DNA of 49,732 nucleotides from Chryseobacterium sp. (GCA_031277615.1 JAITMC010000004.1:1-49732); one strand, 5' to 3'. Positions 1 through 7,660 are shown, counted from the first letter of the stretch. The notes: generated by a model from the letters alone, not told the origin. A program made the numbers and translations.

Positions 1-165
1 TCCTTCTCCGTAATTTACGCGTTCTCCGTTTACGGAAGTAAAGACCTTAAACTTAGAAGGTGGAGCTTCTTCACTGTTGCTCAGAAGATCTTCCGAGCGG
101 CAGGAGTACAGAGAAACAGCCAGGGCTGCACCAAGAAGCAGGCCGATCGATAATTTTTTTCTCAT
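1..165 (-). CDS. N-terminus of a lipoprotein of unknown function (partial)
   Basis: Reading leftwards from the ATG at 163-165, the frame stays open to the window edge, giving 55 residues. It starts MRKKLSIGLLLGAALAVSLY followed by SC: a lysine-rich n-region, a hydrophobic stretch and a lipobox ending in Cys22, so this is a signal-peptidase-II lipoprotein. The residues after the cysteine (RSEDLLSNSEE) are acidic, as in Bacteroidota lipoproteins exported to the surface. The remainder lies outside the window, so no family can be given. It is divergent from the HTH gene at 301. Confidence 0.75.
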   Translation of the reverse strand, partial: MRKKLSIGLLLGAALAVSLYSCRSEDLLSNSEEAPPSKFKVFTSVNGERVNYGEG

Positions 166-259
166 TCGATTTGGTGTTTTTTAATGTTGTAAATATAAAA
201 TAATTTTTCATATCACCATAAAGTGATTTCAGCAAAGCTAAAATAAATTATCGCTCTAC

Positions 260-300
260 ATTATAAGAATTTTTATATTTTTGATAAAAATTCTTATAAT
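260..300 (+). promoter_or_regulatory. Promoter inside a perfect 17-bp inverted repeat abutting the HTH gene
   Basis: ATTATAAGAATTTTTAT (260-276) is repeated as its exact reverse complement at 284-300, separated by the seven bases ATTTTTG. The right arm ends at the base before the ATG at 301. The sequence TATTTTTG at 276-283 fits the Bacteroidota -7 element TAnnTTTG, so transcription should start near 288 inside the right arm. A factor bound to this dyad would cover the promoter. Autoregulation by the encoded HTH protein is the simplest inference. Confidence 0.6.
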
Positions 301-678
301 ATGAGTATAGGTACCAAAGTAAGACAGTACAGAGAAGCTAAGAACTGGTCTCAGGAAGATCTGGCAATACGCCTGGATACCACACAGACTACTATTTCCA
401 ATATAGAGTCGGATAAGAATATTCCTAATTCTCTATTATTAAGTAAGATTGCAAAAGAATTGCAAGTAGATATTAATGACTTATTAACTGACTCATCGAA
501 CAACATTATGTCAAATAATGAGTTTAGCGATCATGCTGTAGCGGCAGTAAACCAATATAATCCTATATTTAATATCCAATCCCCTGAAATTACAGAAAGC
601 ATATTGAAAAATCAGGAGCAAATTGCAAAACTGATAGAGTTACAAAGTAAGCTTCTGGAAAACCTCCTTAAAAAATAA
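301..678 (+). CDS. Small XRE-family helix-turn-helix regulator
   Basis: This is a 125-residue protein with a Cro/C1-type HTH at about residues 7-62 (VRQYREAKNWSQEDLA, then TQTTISNIESDKNIP as recognition region). It is followed by a polar linker and a short C-terminal helix rich in Gln, Leu and Lys (about 100-125) that could dimerise. It is a DNA-binding regulator; the target is not visible except for the perfect palindrome over its own promoter, which suggests autoregulation. It stands alone between a divergent lipoprotein gene and a convergent DUF2207 gene. The lack of a toxin partner argues against an antitoxin role, though this cannot be excluded. Confidence 0.85.
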   Translation: MSIGTKVRQYREAKNWSQEDLAIRLDTTQTTISNIESDKNIPNSLLLSKIAKELQVDINDLLTDSSNNIMSNNEFSDHAVAAVNQYNPIFNIQSPEITESILKNQEQIAKLIELQSKLLENLLKK

Positions 679-729
679 ATTAGACCCCAAGTTCTCTAAA
701 AGCACTTTTGAGAATCTAAAACCATATAT

Positions 730-757
730 AAAGCCCCGAACAACTGTTCGGGGCTTT
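730..757. terminator. Bidirectional hairpin terminator
   Basis: AAAGCCCCGAAC, loop AACT, GTTCGGGGCTTT: a perfect 12-bp stem with A-rich and T-rich flanks. It lies between the converging HTH gene (ends 678) and DUF2207 gene (ends 808) and can serve both. Confidence 0.85.
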
Positions 758-807
758 ATTATTTTCAGGTTAAAGTTAAATTACTGCATTATGTTTACGG
801 CAGGCAG

Positions 808-2724
808 TTACCAACCACCACCTCCGCCGCCACCTCCGCCGCCGCCGGAGAATCCACCACCACCGGAACCGCTTCCGGAGCTGGATGCCTGTGTAGAGGT
901 AGACTGTATGGATTGGGTAAGGCTTGAGTTCAGGGTGCTGGCAAATGCATAATGGTTCATCGTTCCGCCGTAGTACCAGGTATTCTGATAGTCTGCTGAT
1001 GTCTGTTTCAGGACTTCATCAAATTTTTTACCCCAGATTTCATCCACTCCCAAAACCATGGCAAAAGGAAGAAGAGTTTCAAAAACCTGCGGAGTCATCT
1101 GTGGAGGATTGTGGAATTTCAGCTGCTCGTTTTCGGCGGCTCCCATATACATTTTGAATCCGTCTATTAAAGATTTTTTTCTCAGTTTTTCTTCAGAAGG
1201 CCTTTTAATGAGACGCTGATAGATCACTAAGGATACAAATGACAGAACGAGGAACAGGTAACATACATTAAAATTAATGCTTTCCACAGCTTCATATCCT
1301 GTATAGATCATCACAGAAATTCCGAAAAGCATATTAAACGGAATCAGAATCATAAATATCCAGAAAAATTTTTTCTTCAGGAAAGTTGCGACTATGAAGA
1401 GAACAAAAAGTACGATGTACATTACCCCTCCAACCAATACTTTTTCAATTTCAGGATAGACTGTATAGCTTAAACCCAATCCAATACCATAGACTACCGT
1501 AATGACGAGCCATGGGAGAAGCAGTTTTGTGGTATTGTTGCCTTCGTCCAGCAGATTATCATGCTGAAATTTGAGGGTTTCTTTAAAATTGAGCACCGCT
1601 TTCTCGATCTTGGAATCATATTTTCCATCAAATGTAACAGCGTCTTTATACTCAGTGAAAAGGCTGTTCATCAGGTTGATTTCTTCTTTAGGAAGGGTTT
1701 CATCTGCTTCTTTCAGTTTTTTTAAGGTGAAATTTTTCTTGTTGAAAAATCCCAGAATTCCGGATTCTTCGCTCTCAATAATTTTGATGTATCCTTTGAT
1801 GGCAAGCTCCACAATGGCTGCTGTGAGATATTTGCTGCTGAAGCTTTCCGATTTGATATAGCCTAAAGTTGCCGGTGACATATTCTCCGGAACATTGAAC
1901 TGGGGGTAAACGGTAGGTGTTTCAGGGTCAACCCCATATTTTTTCCAGGTGGTATAATAATAGATGATCAATCCGATAAAGATGATAAAACCAGCAATCA
2001 GAATCCCGTATAATTCCATGAAAGTAGGTGGGGGAGGAGGGACCATAATTCCTTTTTTAAATCCCACTGCAACAGTAAGGCCTTCGTTAGCTTTCAGACC
2101 GGAAGCGCTCCATTCTATGGAATTATCGGAAAGGATCTTAGCCGTACAGTTTTGCGCGGTACTGCCATATGCCCCGGTATAGCAGGAATTCTGAATGATT
2201 CCGCCACCGGGAAGGGTTACTCTGGCCGAAATGGAATCTACATCAAAATCCCAGAAAGTCCCGTTGACGTTCCAGTAAAGCTCATCATACCGGTCGAAGA
2301 AACCAATCTGGTTTTTGGCTTTGTATTTTATTTCATAATCATAGGTTCCGGGCTCAAGAATGATGTTTTCATTTCCAAAGTATATTTCTAAATAATCATT
2401 GACGATTTTCTCATGATAATCTTCATCTGCTCCGTTTTTTTTAACTGAAACGATCTCGTATCTTACTTTATGCCTCCTGTTGTTGAGGTTTCTGGATAAA
2501 GGCAGAGAACGGAAGATTCCTCTTTTTATTTTATTTCCTTCACTGTAAGCTTTTATATGTTCTGTAACGGTAACCCCGGAATTTTTATCCACCTCAATAT
2601 CGGAATGGAATGAAATGATCCTTTCCTTTCTGGCAGTATTTGGCAGACTTGCACTATCGGTTTCACTCTGGGCAAAAGTGATCAGGAAAGGCAGAAGGAA
2701 TAAAAGCTGTAACCACTTTTTCAT
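808..2724 (-). CDS. DUF2207 family membrane protein with Gly-rich tail
   Basis: The protein has 638 residues. A signal peptide (MKKWLQLLFLLPFLITFAQS) is followed by an extracytoplasmic beta-rich DUF2207 domain (about 30-225, with the family-like GIFRSLPL motif). Next come a membrane segment near 235-257, a cytoplasmic stretch, two to four further membrane helices near 400-500, and a C-terminal tail made almost only of glycine and serine ending GGGGGGGW. This layout is typical of DUF2207 proteins, whose role is unknown. The gene follows the LemA gene by 3 bp on the same strand; LemA/DUF2207 pairs recur in many bacteria and probably act together at the envelope. Confidence 0.85.
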   Translation of the reverse strand: MKKWLQLLFLLPFLITFAQSETDSASLPNTARKERIISFHSDIEVDKNSGVTVTEHIKAYSEGNKIKRGIFRSLPLSRNLNNRRHKVRYEIVSVKKNGADEDYHEKIVNDYLEIYFGNENIILEPGTYDYEIKYKAKNQIGFFDRYDELYWNVNGTFWDFDVDSISARVTLPGGGIIQNSCYTGAYGSTAQNCTAKILSDNSIEWSASGLKANEGLTVAVGFKKGIMVPPPPPTFMELYGILIAGFIIFIGLIIYYYTTWKKYGVDPETPTVYPQFNVPENMSPATLGYIKSESFSSKYLTAAIVELAIKGYIKIIESEESGILGFFNKKNFTLKKLKEADETLPKEEINLMNSLFTEYKDAVTFDGKYDSKIEKAVLNFKETLKFQHDNLLDEGNNTTKLLLPWLVITVVYGIGLGLSYTVYPEIEKVLVGGVMYIVLFVLFIVATFLKKKFFWIFMILIPFNMLFGISVMIYTGYEAVESINFNVCYLFLVLSFVSLVIYQRLIKRPSEEKLRKKSLIDGFKMYMGAAENEQLKFHNPPQMTPQVFETLLPFAMVLGVDEIWGKKFDEVLKQTSADYQNTWYYGGTMNHYAFASTLNSSLTQSIQSTSTQASSSGSGSGGGGFSGGGGGGGGGGGW

Positions 2725-2727
2725 TGC

Positions 2728-3282
2728 TTAGAATTTTACGGTTGGCACTTCTCTTTCAGCAATATTCTGAAGCTCAAAGAACGGCGATTTTTCAAATTTG
2801 TACATGTTCGCAATGAAGTTGCTGGGAAAAGATTCTACCAAAGTATTATTTTCACGAACGGTTCCGTTGTAGTATCTTCTTGATTTTTCAATATCGTTTT
2901 CTATGGAAGTAAGTTCGCTCTGAAGCTGCTGGAAATTGGCATTGGCTTTCAGGTCTGGATATTGTTCCGCAACCGCAAAAAGATTCATCATCGCCTGGTT
3001 CAGATTTTTCTCTGCCGCTTCCTTAGCCTGAACAGAATCTGCACCGGCAGCCTGTGTTCTCGCTCTGATAACACTGTCTAAGGTTTCCCGCTCATGAGTG
3101 GCATATCCTTTTACCGTTTCTACAAGATTCGGAATAAGGTCGTGACGCTTTTTCAGCATCACATCAATACTGCTCCAGGCCTCCTGAACCAGGTTTCTTA
3201 ATTTGACCAGACGGTTGTAAATAGAAACACCGTACAGCAGAAACAATACAATTAAAGCAATAATAACAATAATAGTGATCAT
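2728..3282 (-). CDS. lemA: LemA family protein
   Basis: The protein has 184 residues: one N-terminal membrane anchor (about 2-20), then the alpha-helical LemA domain. The family hallmark is seen around residues 25-60 (RLVKLRNLVQEAWSSIDVML, then KRHDLIPNLVETVKGYA). Length matches the family (about 180-200). LemA proteins are anchored with a long helical bundle outside or inside the membrane; their molecular function is not settled. It is the first gene of a two-gene unit with the DUF2207 protein 3 bp downstream, so co-translation is likely. No clear -7 element was identified upstream. Confidence 0.9.
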   Translation of the reverse strand: MITIIVIIALIVLFLLYGVSIYNRLVKLRNLVQEAWSSIDVMLKKRHDLIPNLVETVKGYATHERETLDSVIRARTQAAGADSVQAKEAAEKNLNQAMMNLFAVAEQYPDLKANANFQQLQSELTSIENDIEKSRRYYNGTVRENNTLVESFPSNFIANMYKFEKSPFFELQNIAEREVPTVKF

Positions 3283-3803
3283 AGATTTTATGTTTATAAA
3301 GCTTAAAATTACATTTTTTTTCGGATCATCTGTAATACATCGGAAAAACCTGCATCATTTCATAATTTTTTTGAGCATGTATAAGTTTTATTTAAAAAAA
3401 TGGAAACATGATTATCAATCTTTTGGGATCTTTTAGATCCGTGGAACCTTGAATTTGAGATTTAAAAGAATCCCACAAATTTCACGGATGTTTGTGTATA
3501 TTTTCTCCCACAGATTTTACAGATGAGATTGATGGTGTAGTATACTTATCCAGACGCTTAGACGAATCAACGGAGTTGATTCTATCCTTTGCTCCCTGAA
3601 ATCAACAGTTTGTTTCATAAGGCTTTGCGTTTTAAAAAGAACATCGTCAGTACATCATCTTTATTCCTGAAGAATATGATTGAGGCAAAAATTTGAATGT
3701 TTTACAAAAAATTAAATTCAGAAACTTAAACAGGCTCTTATACTAAAAAGCATCCGGCAGATAACCACCGGATGCTTATGTAATTAAAACTATATGAATC
3801 TCC
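3283..3803. other. Intergenic region without genes; holds repeat remnants
   Basis: This 520-bp stretch between lemA and the NIL-domain gene has no convincing coding frame. It contains a CCCACAGATTTTACAGATGA repeat at about 3508-3527 and a decayed copy of a dispersed 200-bp element (3538-3737). Between about 3755 and 3780 a small ATCCGG...CCGGAT hairpin lies just past the NIL gene stop and may act as its terminator. Confidence 0.6.
3538..3737 (+). repeat. Dispersed MITE-like element, copy 1
   Basis: The core GAATCAACGGAGTTGATTC (3564-3582, 8-bp arms around GGA) is followed by CTATCCTTTGC. The copy ends in AAACTTAAACAGGCTC at 3722-3737. The same order of core, TTTGCGT block and AAAyTTAAACArGCTC end is found at 17845-18083 and, inverted, at 44694-44974. 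Confidence 0.65.
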
Positions 3804-4115
3804 CTAAGAATACGACCGGCAGATATATTCTACCGTTGTACTCAAAAGTTTATTTTTATTCAGATACAATTCCAGCTGCTGGTAATCTTCTGAATTTACG
3901 TTAATATAAAGCTGTACAGACCCAAAGCTGTATCCGTTCACATATTCCACATTAGCAGACAATACCCTGTGACATATTCCCAGCTGATTGTAAATGACAT
4001 TCATAAGATGTTCGAATTTCATCTTACCATTCAGTTCTATTTCCAAGATCAGTTCTTTTTTAGGCAGGTTAATTTTATTTTGAAGTACCTGCGGATTGGC
4101 ATGGGGTAGTCTCAT
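3804..4115 (-). CDS. Stand-alone NIL-domain protein
   Basis: The protein has 103 residues. Nearly the whole of it (about 20-95) matches the NIL domain pattern: LILEIELNGKMKFEHLMNVI, then LGICHRVLSANVEYVNGYSFG and a hydrophobic strand. NIL domains normally sit at the C-terminus of the methionine ABC transporter ATPase MetN, where they bind methionine as an allosteric signal. Here the domain is free, with no ATPase or permease next to it. It probably acts as a small sulfur-amino-acid sensor or partner; this is inference. Its promoter carries a nested dyad covering the -33 element, so expression looks tightly repressed. Confidence 0.75.
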   Translation of the reverse strand: MRLPHANPQVLQNKINLPKKELILEIELNGKMKFEHLMNVIYNQLGICHRVLSANVEYVNGYSFGSVQLYINVNSEDYQQLELYLNKNKLLSTTVEYICRSYS

Positions 4116-4175
4116 TACTCAACATTTTTGGGTTAACAATTTTCAGATCATAGTGCTCTTGCGTTAAATCTGTAG

Positions 4176-4225
4176 CAAAAATATAAAAAAATATTAGTCC
4201 ACCAAATTAGTAGACTAATATTTTT
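4176..4225 (-). promoter_or_regulatory. Promoter with nested operator-like dyad for the NIL-domain gene
   Basis: On the minus strand TATTTTTG (4183-4176) is a good -7 element, and TTG of TTTGG (4205-4203) lies 19 nt upstream as -33. The -33 sits in the centre of two concentric dyads. The outer one has perfect 13-bp arms, AAAAATATTAGTC (4187-4199) and GACTAATATTTTT (4213-4225). The inner one is the 17-mer TCCACCAAATTAGTAGA (4198-4214), imperfect with 6 of 8 arm positions paired. The arrangement is that of a repressor site. The factor is unknown; an Rrf2-type or other sulfur regulator is a guess from the gene product. Confidence 0.6.
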
Positions 4226-4354
4226 GAAAAAGTTTTCAAGCATCTGTTAAAATTTGATCAGTTTTATTTGAAAAAGGGGAGAGGTTGTGTAGAAATTATT
4301 GAAATACTAAGGGAATATAGAGTAAAGACCAAGAGTCTTATTGTGGTTAAAAGA

Positions 4355-4400
4355 GTTCCCCGCAGATCGCACAGATTTTACAGATCTGGTGTGATTTTCT
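4355..4400. repeat. CACAGATTTTACAGAT-type intergenic repeat
   Basis: CCCCGCAGATCGCACAGATTTTACAGATCTGGTGTGA resembles segments at about 3508-3530, 28098-28135 and 33266-33320. It is non-coding, although a short open frame (4268-4459) runs through it. Confidence 0.5.
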
Positions 4401-4477
4401 TGTTCACAGACCTTGCTGATGGCTCGGATACGTTGGATATATTTTGGCTAAAGCCGTAGGAGACTTTGTATGTTTAA

Positions 4478-4495
4478 GGCGGACTAAAGTCCGCC
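4478..4495. repeat. REP-like hairpin GGCGGACT-AA-AGTCCGCC
   Basis: A perfect 8-bp stem with a two-base loop. It is preceded by TTTGGCTAAAGCCGTAGGA and followed by TCTATTGAA. The GGACTAAAGTCC core is a well-known kind of short intergenic palindrome in Flavobacteriia. Confidence 0.6.
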
Positions 4496-4616
4496 TCTAT
4501 TGAATAATTTCTGTCAATTGATTAAAAATTTCACCGGAGATATCCTGGTTTTTTATTGAAAAATGTGAAATTTTATAATTAATCCTTATGATTTTGCATA
4601 AGATGCTGCCTGTAAT

Positions 4617-6251
4617 TTATGCCTTTTTCATTCGGTTCTGAACTCTTTTGATGAGGTAATAGAATAATAAAAAGCCTAATGCGAATATGGAAATTCTGGA
4701 CAGCAGATCTCCCGCTCTTGTATAGAAAGTCATGGTATCGTAAAGATTTACTTTGGCGAATAACGTGGTTTCATCACCATAAAATGTATCGGCGGTTACT
4801 TCTCCTCTTGCATCAATATGAGCCGAGATACCGCTGTTGGCTGCGCGGGCGATCTCTCTTCTTGTTTCAATAGCTCTTAGGCGGGCATAGGATAGGAGCT
4901 GTTTGTGTCCTTCCGTAATGCCCCACCAGGAATCATTGGTCATAATGCCCAGGAAGTTGGCTCCTTTTTTAACATAATCAGTGGTAAACTCACCATAAAT
5001 ACTTTCGTAGCAGATGATGGGGGCCATTCTTCCTTTGTTGTAAGGATTCGTAAAAGCCATTCTTTCTTTGTCTGTTCCAAGGGAAGCAACAGTTCCTCCG
5101 AGATTAAGCATAGCATTTCCTAAAAGGGGTTTTAAAACGCTCATATAAGGGAAGATCTCAACACCGGGAACCAGTTTTCCTTTGTGGTATACCTGAATTT
5201 TCTGCTGTGGCGCAAGCTGTATGGCGGTATTATAACTCTCCACCCATAATCCCTGATTGACCTGATAAGCCTCTTTCGGAATCGTCTCTTTGCCGGTATA
5301 AAAACGGTGAGAAGAAATTCCTGTGGCAAAAACAGCCCCCGGATGTAAAGCTAAAAAGCCTTTGAGGTTGTTTAAAAGCAGACTCTTTTCAAAAGCCGTT
5401 TCCGAGATGGAACCTCTTCCCGGAAGAGCAGTTTCCGGAGCAATATAATAATCGATTTTTCCTTTTGAATTATTTTCTGCCAGAGTCAGCAGGTTATTCT
5501 GGATCGTAATGCTGTCTTTTGAATATTTTTCAGCATAGGGATCCAGGTCCGGCTGTAACATCAGAACATTTACCTGTCCGGATGGTTTCTCATGAAAATT
5601 GTTGTATTTAATCACAGAAATCAGCATGGGAAGTACAATTAATCCGGCTACAATGGTAGAATTTCTGATGAGGTCTTTTCGCTTTCTTCCGGCCTCCCAG
5701 GTTCTCAGGGTATAAAAGATCAGGACATTAATCAGTAATATCCAGAAACTGCCTCCTGTAGCTCCTAAAGTATCATACCACTGGATCAGTTTTGGATATT
5801 CGGCGAATACATTTCCCAGATTCAGCCATGGCCAGGTAAGTTCCCAGTTCAGGTGGAATTTTTCAAAGCTCATCCAGATAGCGATCAGAAATCCTAATCC
5901 CCAATAAGTTCCCTGGGCATTTTTGTACCAGTGGTAGCACTGGAAAACCAGCGAGTATAAAAAAGAATTAACGAGAACCGGAAAAAGAACTGCCATCAGC
6001 GAGTGGCTTCCGTCAGGATTTTTTGATCCGTACAGCCATCCGGTTGTCACGACGTTCCAGATAACAAAACATAAGTAGGAGAGTCCGAAAACCATCCAGC
6101 TTTTCCTTTTGTAAGAGGAGAATTTAGAGATCCCGTGTTCCATCATCAGAAGAGGGACCAGGGCAAAAAATATAAAAAACGGAACTCCGTAGGTTGGCCA
6201 CGAAACGGAAAGAAGCATCGCTGAAATGAGCGTAAGGATAACGTATTTCAT
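4617..6251 (-). CDS. lnt: Apolipoprotein N-acyltransferase
   Basis: This enzyme transfers the third acyl chain to the N-terminal cysteine of lipoproteins, in the cytoplasmic membrane. It has 544 residues: about six to eight membrane helices in the first 215, then a nitrilase-type domain, then a final helix near 515-535. The nitrilase triad is visible: Glu273 in APETALPGRG, Lys357 in YHKGKLVPG and Cys414 in IICYESIYG. Length fits the family (about 500-550). It is transcribed alone; TAAATTTG at 6276-6269 (minus strand) is a likely -7 element, giving a leader of roughly 13 nt. The gene fits the many lipoproteins in this window. Confidence 0.95.
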   Translation of the reverse strand: MKYVILTLISAMLLSVSWPTYGVPFFIFFALVPLLMMEHGISKFSSYKRKSWMVFGLSYLCFVIWNVVTTGWLYGSKNPDGSHSLMAVLFPVLVNSFLYSLVFQCYHWYKNAQGTYWGLGFLIAIWMSFEKFHLNWELTWPWLNLGNVFAEYPKLIQWYDTLGATGGSFWILLINVLIFYTLRTWEAGRKRKDLIRNSTIVAGLIVLPMLISVIKYNNFHEKPSGQVNVLMLQPDLDPYAEKYSKDSITIQNNLLTLAENNSKGKIDYYIAPETALPGRGSISETAFEKSLLLNNLKGFLALHPGAVFATGISSHRFYTGKETIPKEAYQVNQGLWVESYNTAIQLAPQQKIQVYHKGKLVPGVEIFPYMSVLKPLLGNAMLNLGGTVASLGTDKERMAFTNPYNKGRMAPIICYESIYGEFTTDYVKKGANFLGIMTNDSWWGITEGHKQLLSYARLRAIETRREIARAANSGISAHIDARGEVTADTFYGDETTLFAKVNLYDTMTFYTRAGDLLSRISIFALGFLLFYYLIKRVQNRMKKA

Positions 6252-6268
6252 TAAATTAATTTAACACA

Positions 6269-6300
6269 CAAATTTAATGTTTTTGAAATGAATAAATTTG
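6269..6300. promoter_or_regulatory. Divergent -7 elements of lnt and the VanZ-like gene
   Basis: The minus-strand TAAATTTG occupies 6276-6269 (lnt) and the plus-strand TAAATTTG occupies 6293-6300 (VanZ-like). No convincing -33 TTG was seen for either. The plus-strand element ends six bases before the ATG at 6307, so that transcript would be nearly leaderless. Confidence 0.45.
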
Positions 6301-6306
6301 TACCCG

Positions 6307-6729
6307 ATGTTAAAGAAATTATATAAAATTGTAATTGTTCCTTATACGCTTTTCCTGCTTTATCTTATGTTTCTGGGAATGGGCAGGTTTCAGTATGAAG
6401 ATAATGTGATCAGGATAGAGCCTGTATTTTCTACACTGCAGTTTATCCGGGACACAATCCCGTGGACTGATACTGTCAGGATCATTCTTGGAAATATCAT
6501 CATGTTTATTCCTTTCGGTTTCCTGGGCTGGATCTTTCCGAAGCTTAAAGACCTGAAGCCTTTGCTTTATGCTTTTATTTCCTCCATTGTTATTGTAGAG
6601 GCTTTGCAGTATTTTACCAGAATGGGCATTTTTGAAGTAGACGATATTATTCTGAATACTTTCGGGGTTTTTCTTGGGTGGCTGTTCCGTGGGTTTCTGG
6701 AACGGAAGTTCAGCCGTTTAGTTCTTTAG
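6307..6729 (+). CDS. VanZ-like family membrane protein
   Basis: The protein has 140 residues from the ATG at 6307; an in-frame TTG at 6298 is part of the -7 element and is not used as start. Four hydrophobic segments (about 8-27, 58-75, 83-105 and 113-132) and the VanZ-like signatures (ILGNIIMFIPFGFLGWIFPK; EALQYFTRMGIFEVDDIILN) place it in the VanZ-like family. VanZ gives low-level teicoplanin resistance in enterococci; the role of chromosomal homologues is unknown. Its last 20 bp overlap the 3' end of proC on the other strand. Confidence 0.85.
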   Translation: MLKKLYKIVIVPYTLFLLYLMFLGMGRFQYEDNVIRIEPVFSTLQFIRDTIPWTDTVRIILGNIIMFIPFGFLGWIFPKLKDLKPLLYAFISSIVIVEALQYFTRMGIFEVDDIILNTFGVFLGWLFRGFLERKFSRLVL

Positions 6730-7513
6730 CCCTTTTTTCAGCATTTAAAATTCCTTTTTTTAAAATTTCTTTAAAGCTGTTTTCTTCAAAAGTTCTGAGT
6801 GCAGCTTCTGTAGTTCCACCTTTGGAAGCGACGTCCCTGATAAGGTCTTCAAGGCTTTTTTCAGAATTATTGATTAAATGATAAGCTCCAAGCATCGTCT
6901 GTTTTACAAAAAGCTGTGAAAGATTTTCATCAATTCCCATTTCAACACCGGCTTTAATCATGGCATCAATGATGTAGTAAAAATAAGCAGGGCCGCTTCC
7001 GGAAAGGGCTGTAACACCATTCAGCAGTTCCTCATTTTCCAGATAAACAGATCTTCCGGTACTGTTCAGGAGCCTTTCGATGCTGATAAGCTGACTGAAA
7101 GAAATACCTTCCGCAGCCGTATAGCCTGTAATGCCCATCCCCAGAAGAGTCGGAGAATTGGGCATGGCTCTCACCACCAGCCGGTGATTCAGCAGATGCT
7201 GAATTTTTTCAATGGTAATTCCGGCCATAATCGATAATACCATCTGATTTTCCTTTAATGAAAACCGTATATTTTCCGTGGTATAGAGAAAATCCTGAGG
7301 TTTTACCGCAATAATGACAAGATCAGCATCCAGTTCTTCCGTTTCATCGAAAGTGGAAATCCTGGATTTGGGAAATTCTTCAGCTATTTTGGGAATTTTA
7401 GATCCGCTTCTTGTAATCAGGTGAAGATCTTCAGGTTTGATCAGTTCATATTTCAGAAAAGATTTTGAAAAAGAAAGCCCCATATTGCCGGCGCCAAGAA
7501 TTGCTATTTTCAT
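6710..7513 (-). CDS. proC: Pyrroline-5-carboxylate reductase
   Basis: This cytosolic enzyme reduces pyrroline-5-carboxylate to proline with NAD(P)H. The protein has 267 residues, the usual length. The N-terminal Rossmann motif GAGNMG is at residues 7-12. The VVRAMPNSPTLLGMGITGY segment and the C-terminal dimer/substrate region (VTALSGSGPAYFYYIIDAM; DLIRDVASKGGTTEAALRTF) are the ProC signature. It is a single gene. It ends inside the 3' end of the VanZ-like gene, with a 20-bp convergent overlap and no visible terminator between them. Confidence 0.95.
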   Translation of the reverse strand: MKIAILGAGNMGLSFSKSFLKYELIKPEDLHLITRSGSKIPKIAEEFPKSRISTFDETEELDADLVIIAVKPQDFLYTTENIRFSLKENQMVLSIMAGITIEKIQHLLNHRLVVRAMPNSPTLLGMGITGYTAAEGISFSQLISIERLLNSTGRSVYLENEELLNGVTALSGSGPAYFYYIIDAMIKAGVEMGIDENLSQLFVKQTMLGAYHLINNSEKSLEDLIRDVASKGGTTEAALRTFEENSFKEILKKGILNAEKRAKELNG

Positions 7514-7660
7514 GCTGTGCTTATTTTTAACGAAAATAATATTTTTCAGCCAGAAATCATAGATGATCTTAGCCGGTGAATACTAATTTCAGATCGCATA
7601 ATCCGTAGGTTGAATCATGATAATTCATAGTAATATTCGTCTTCCCTTTCTTCAGTCAAC

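Noticed and set aside
301-678. Antitoxin of a toxin-antitoxin pair
   Set aside because: No small toxin-like frame lies on either side; the next gene downstream is the convergent DUF2207 gene.
4268-4459. 63-residue open frame on the plus strand between the NIL gene and lnt
   Set aside because: It runs through two intergenic repeats (CACAGAT type and the GGACT hairpin), has no promoter element at a fitting place and an unlikely composition.
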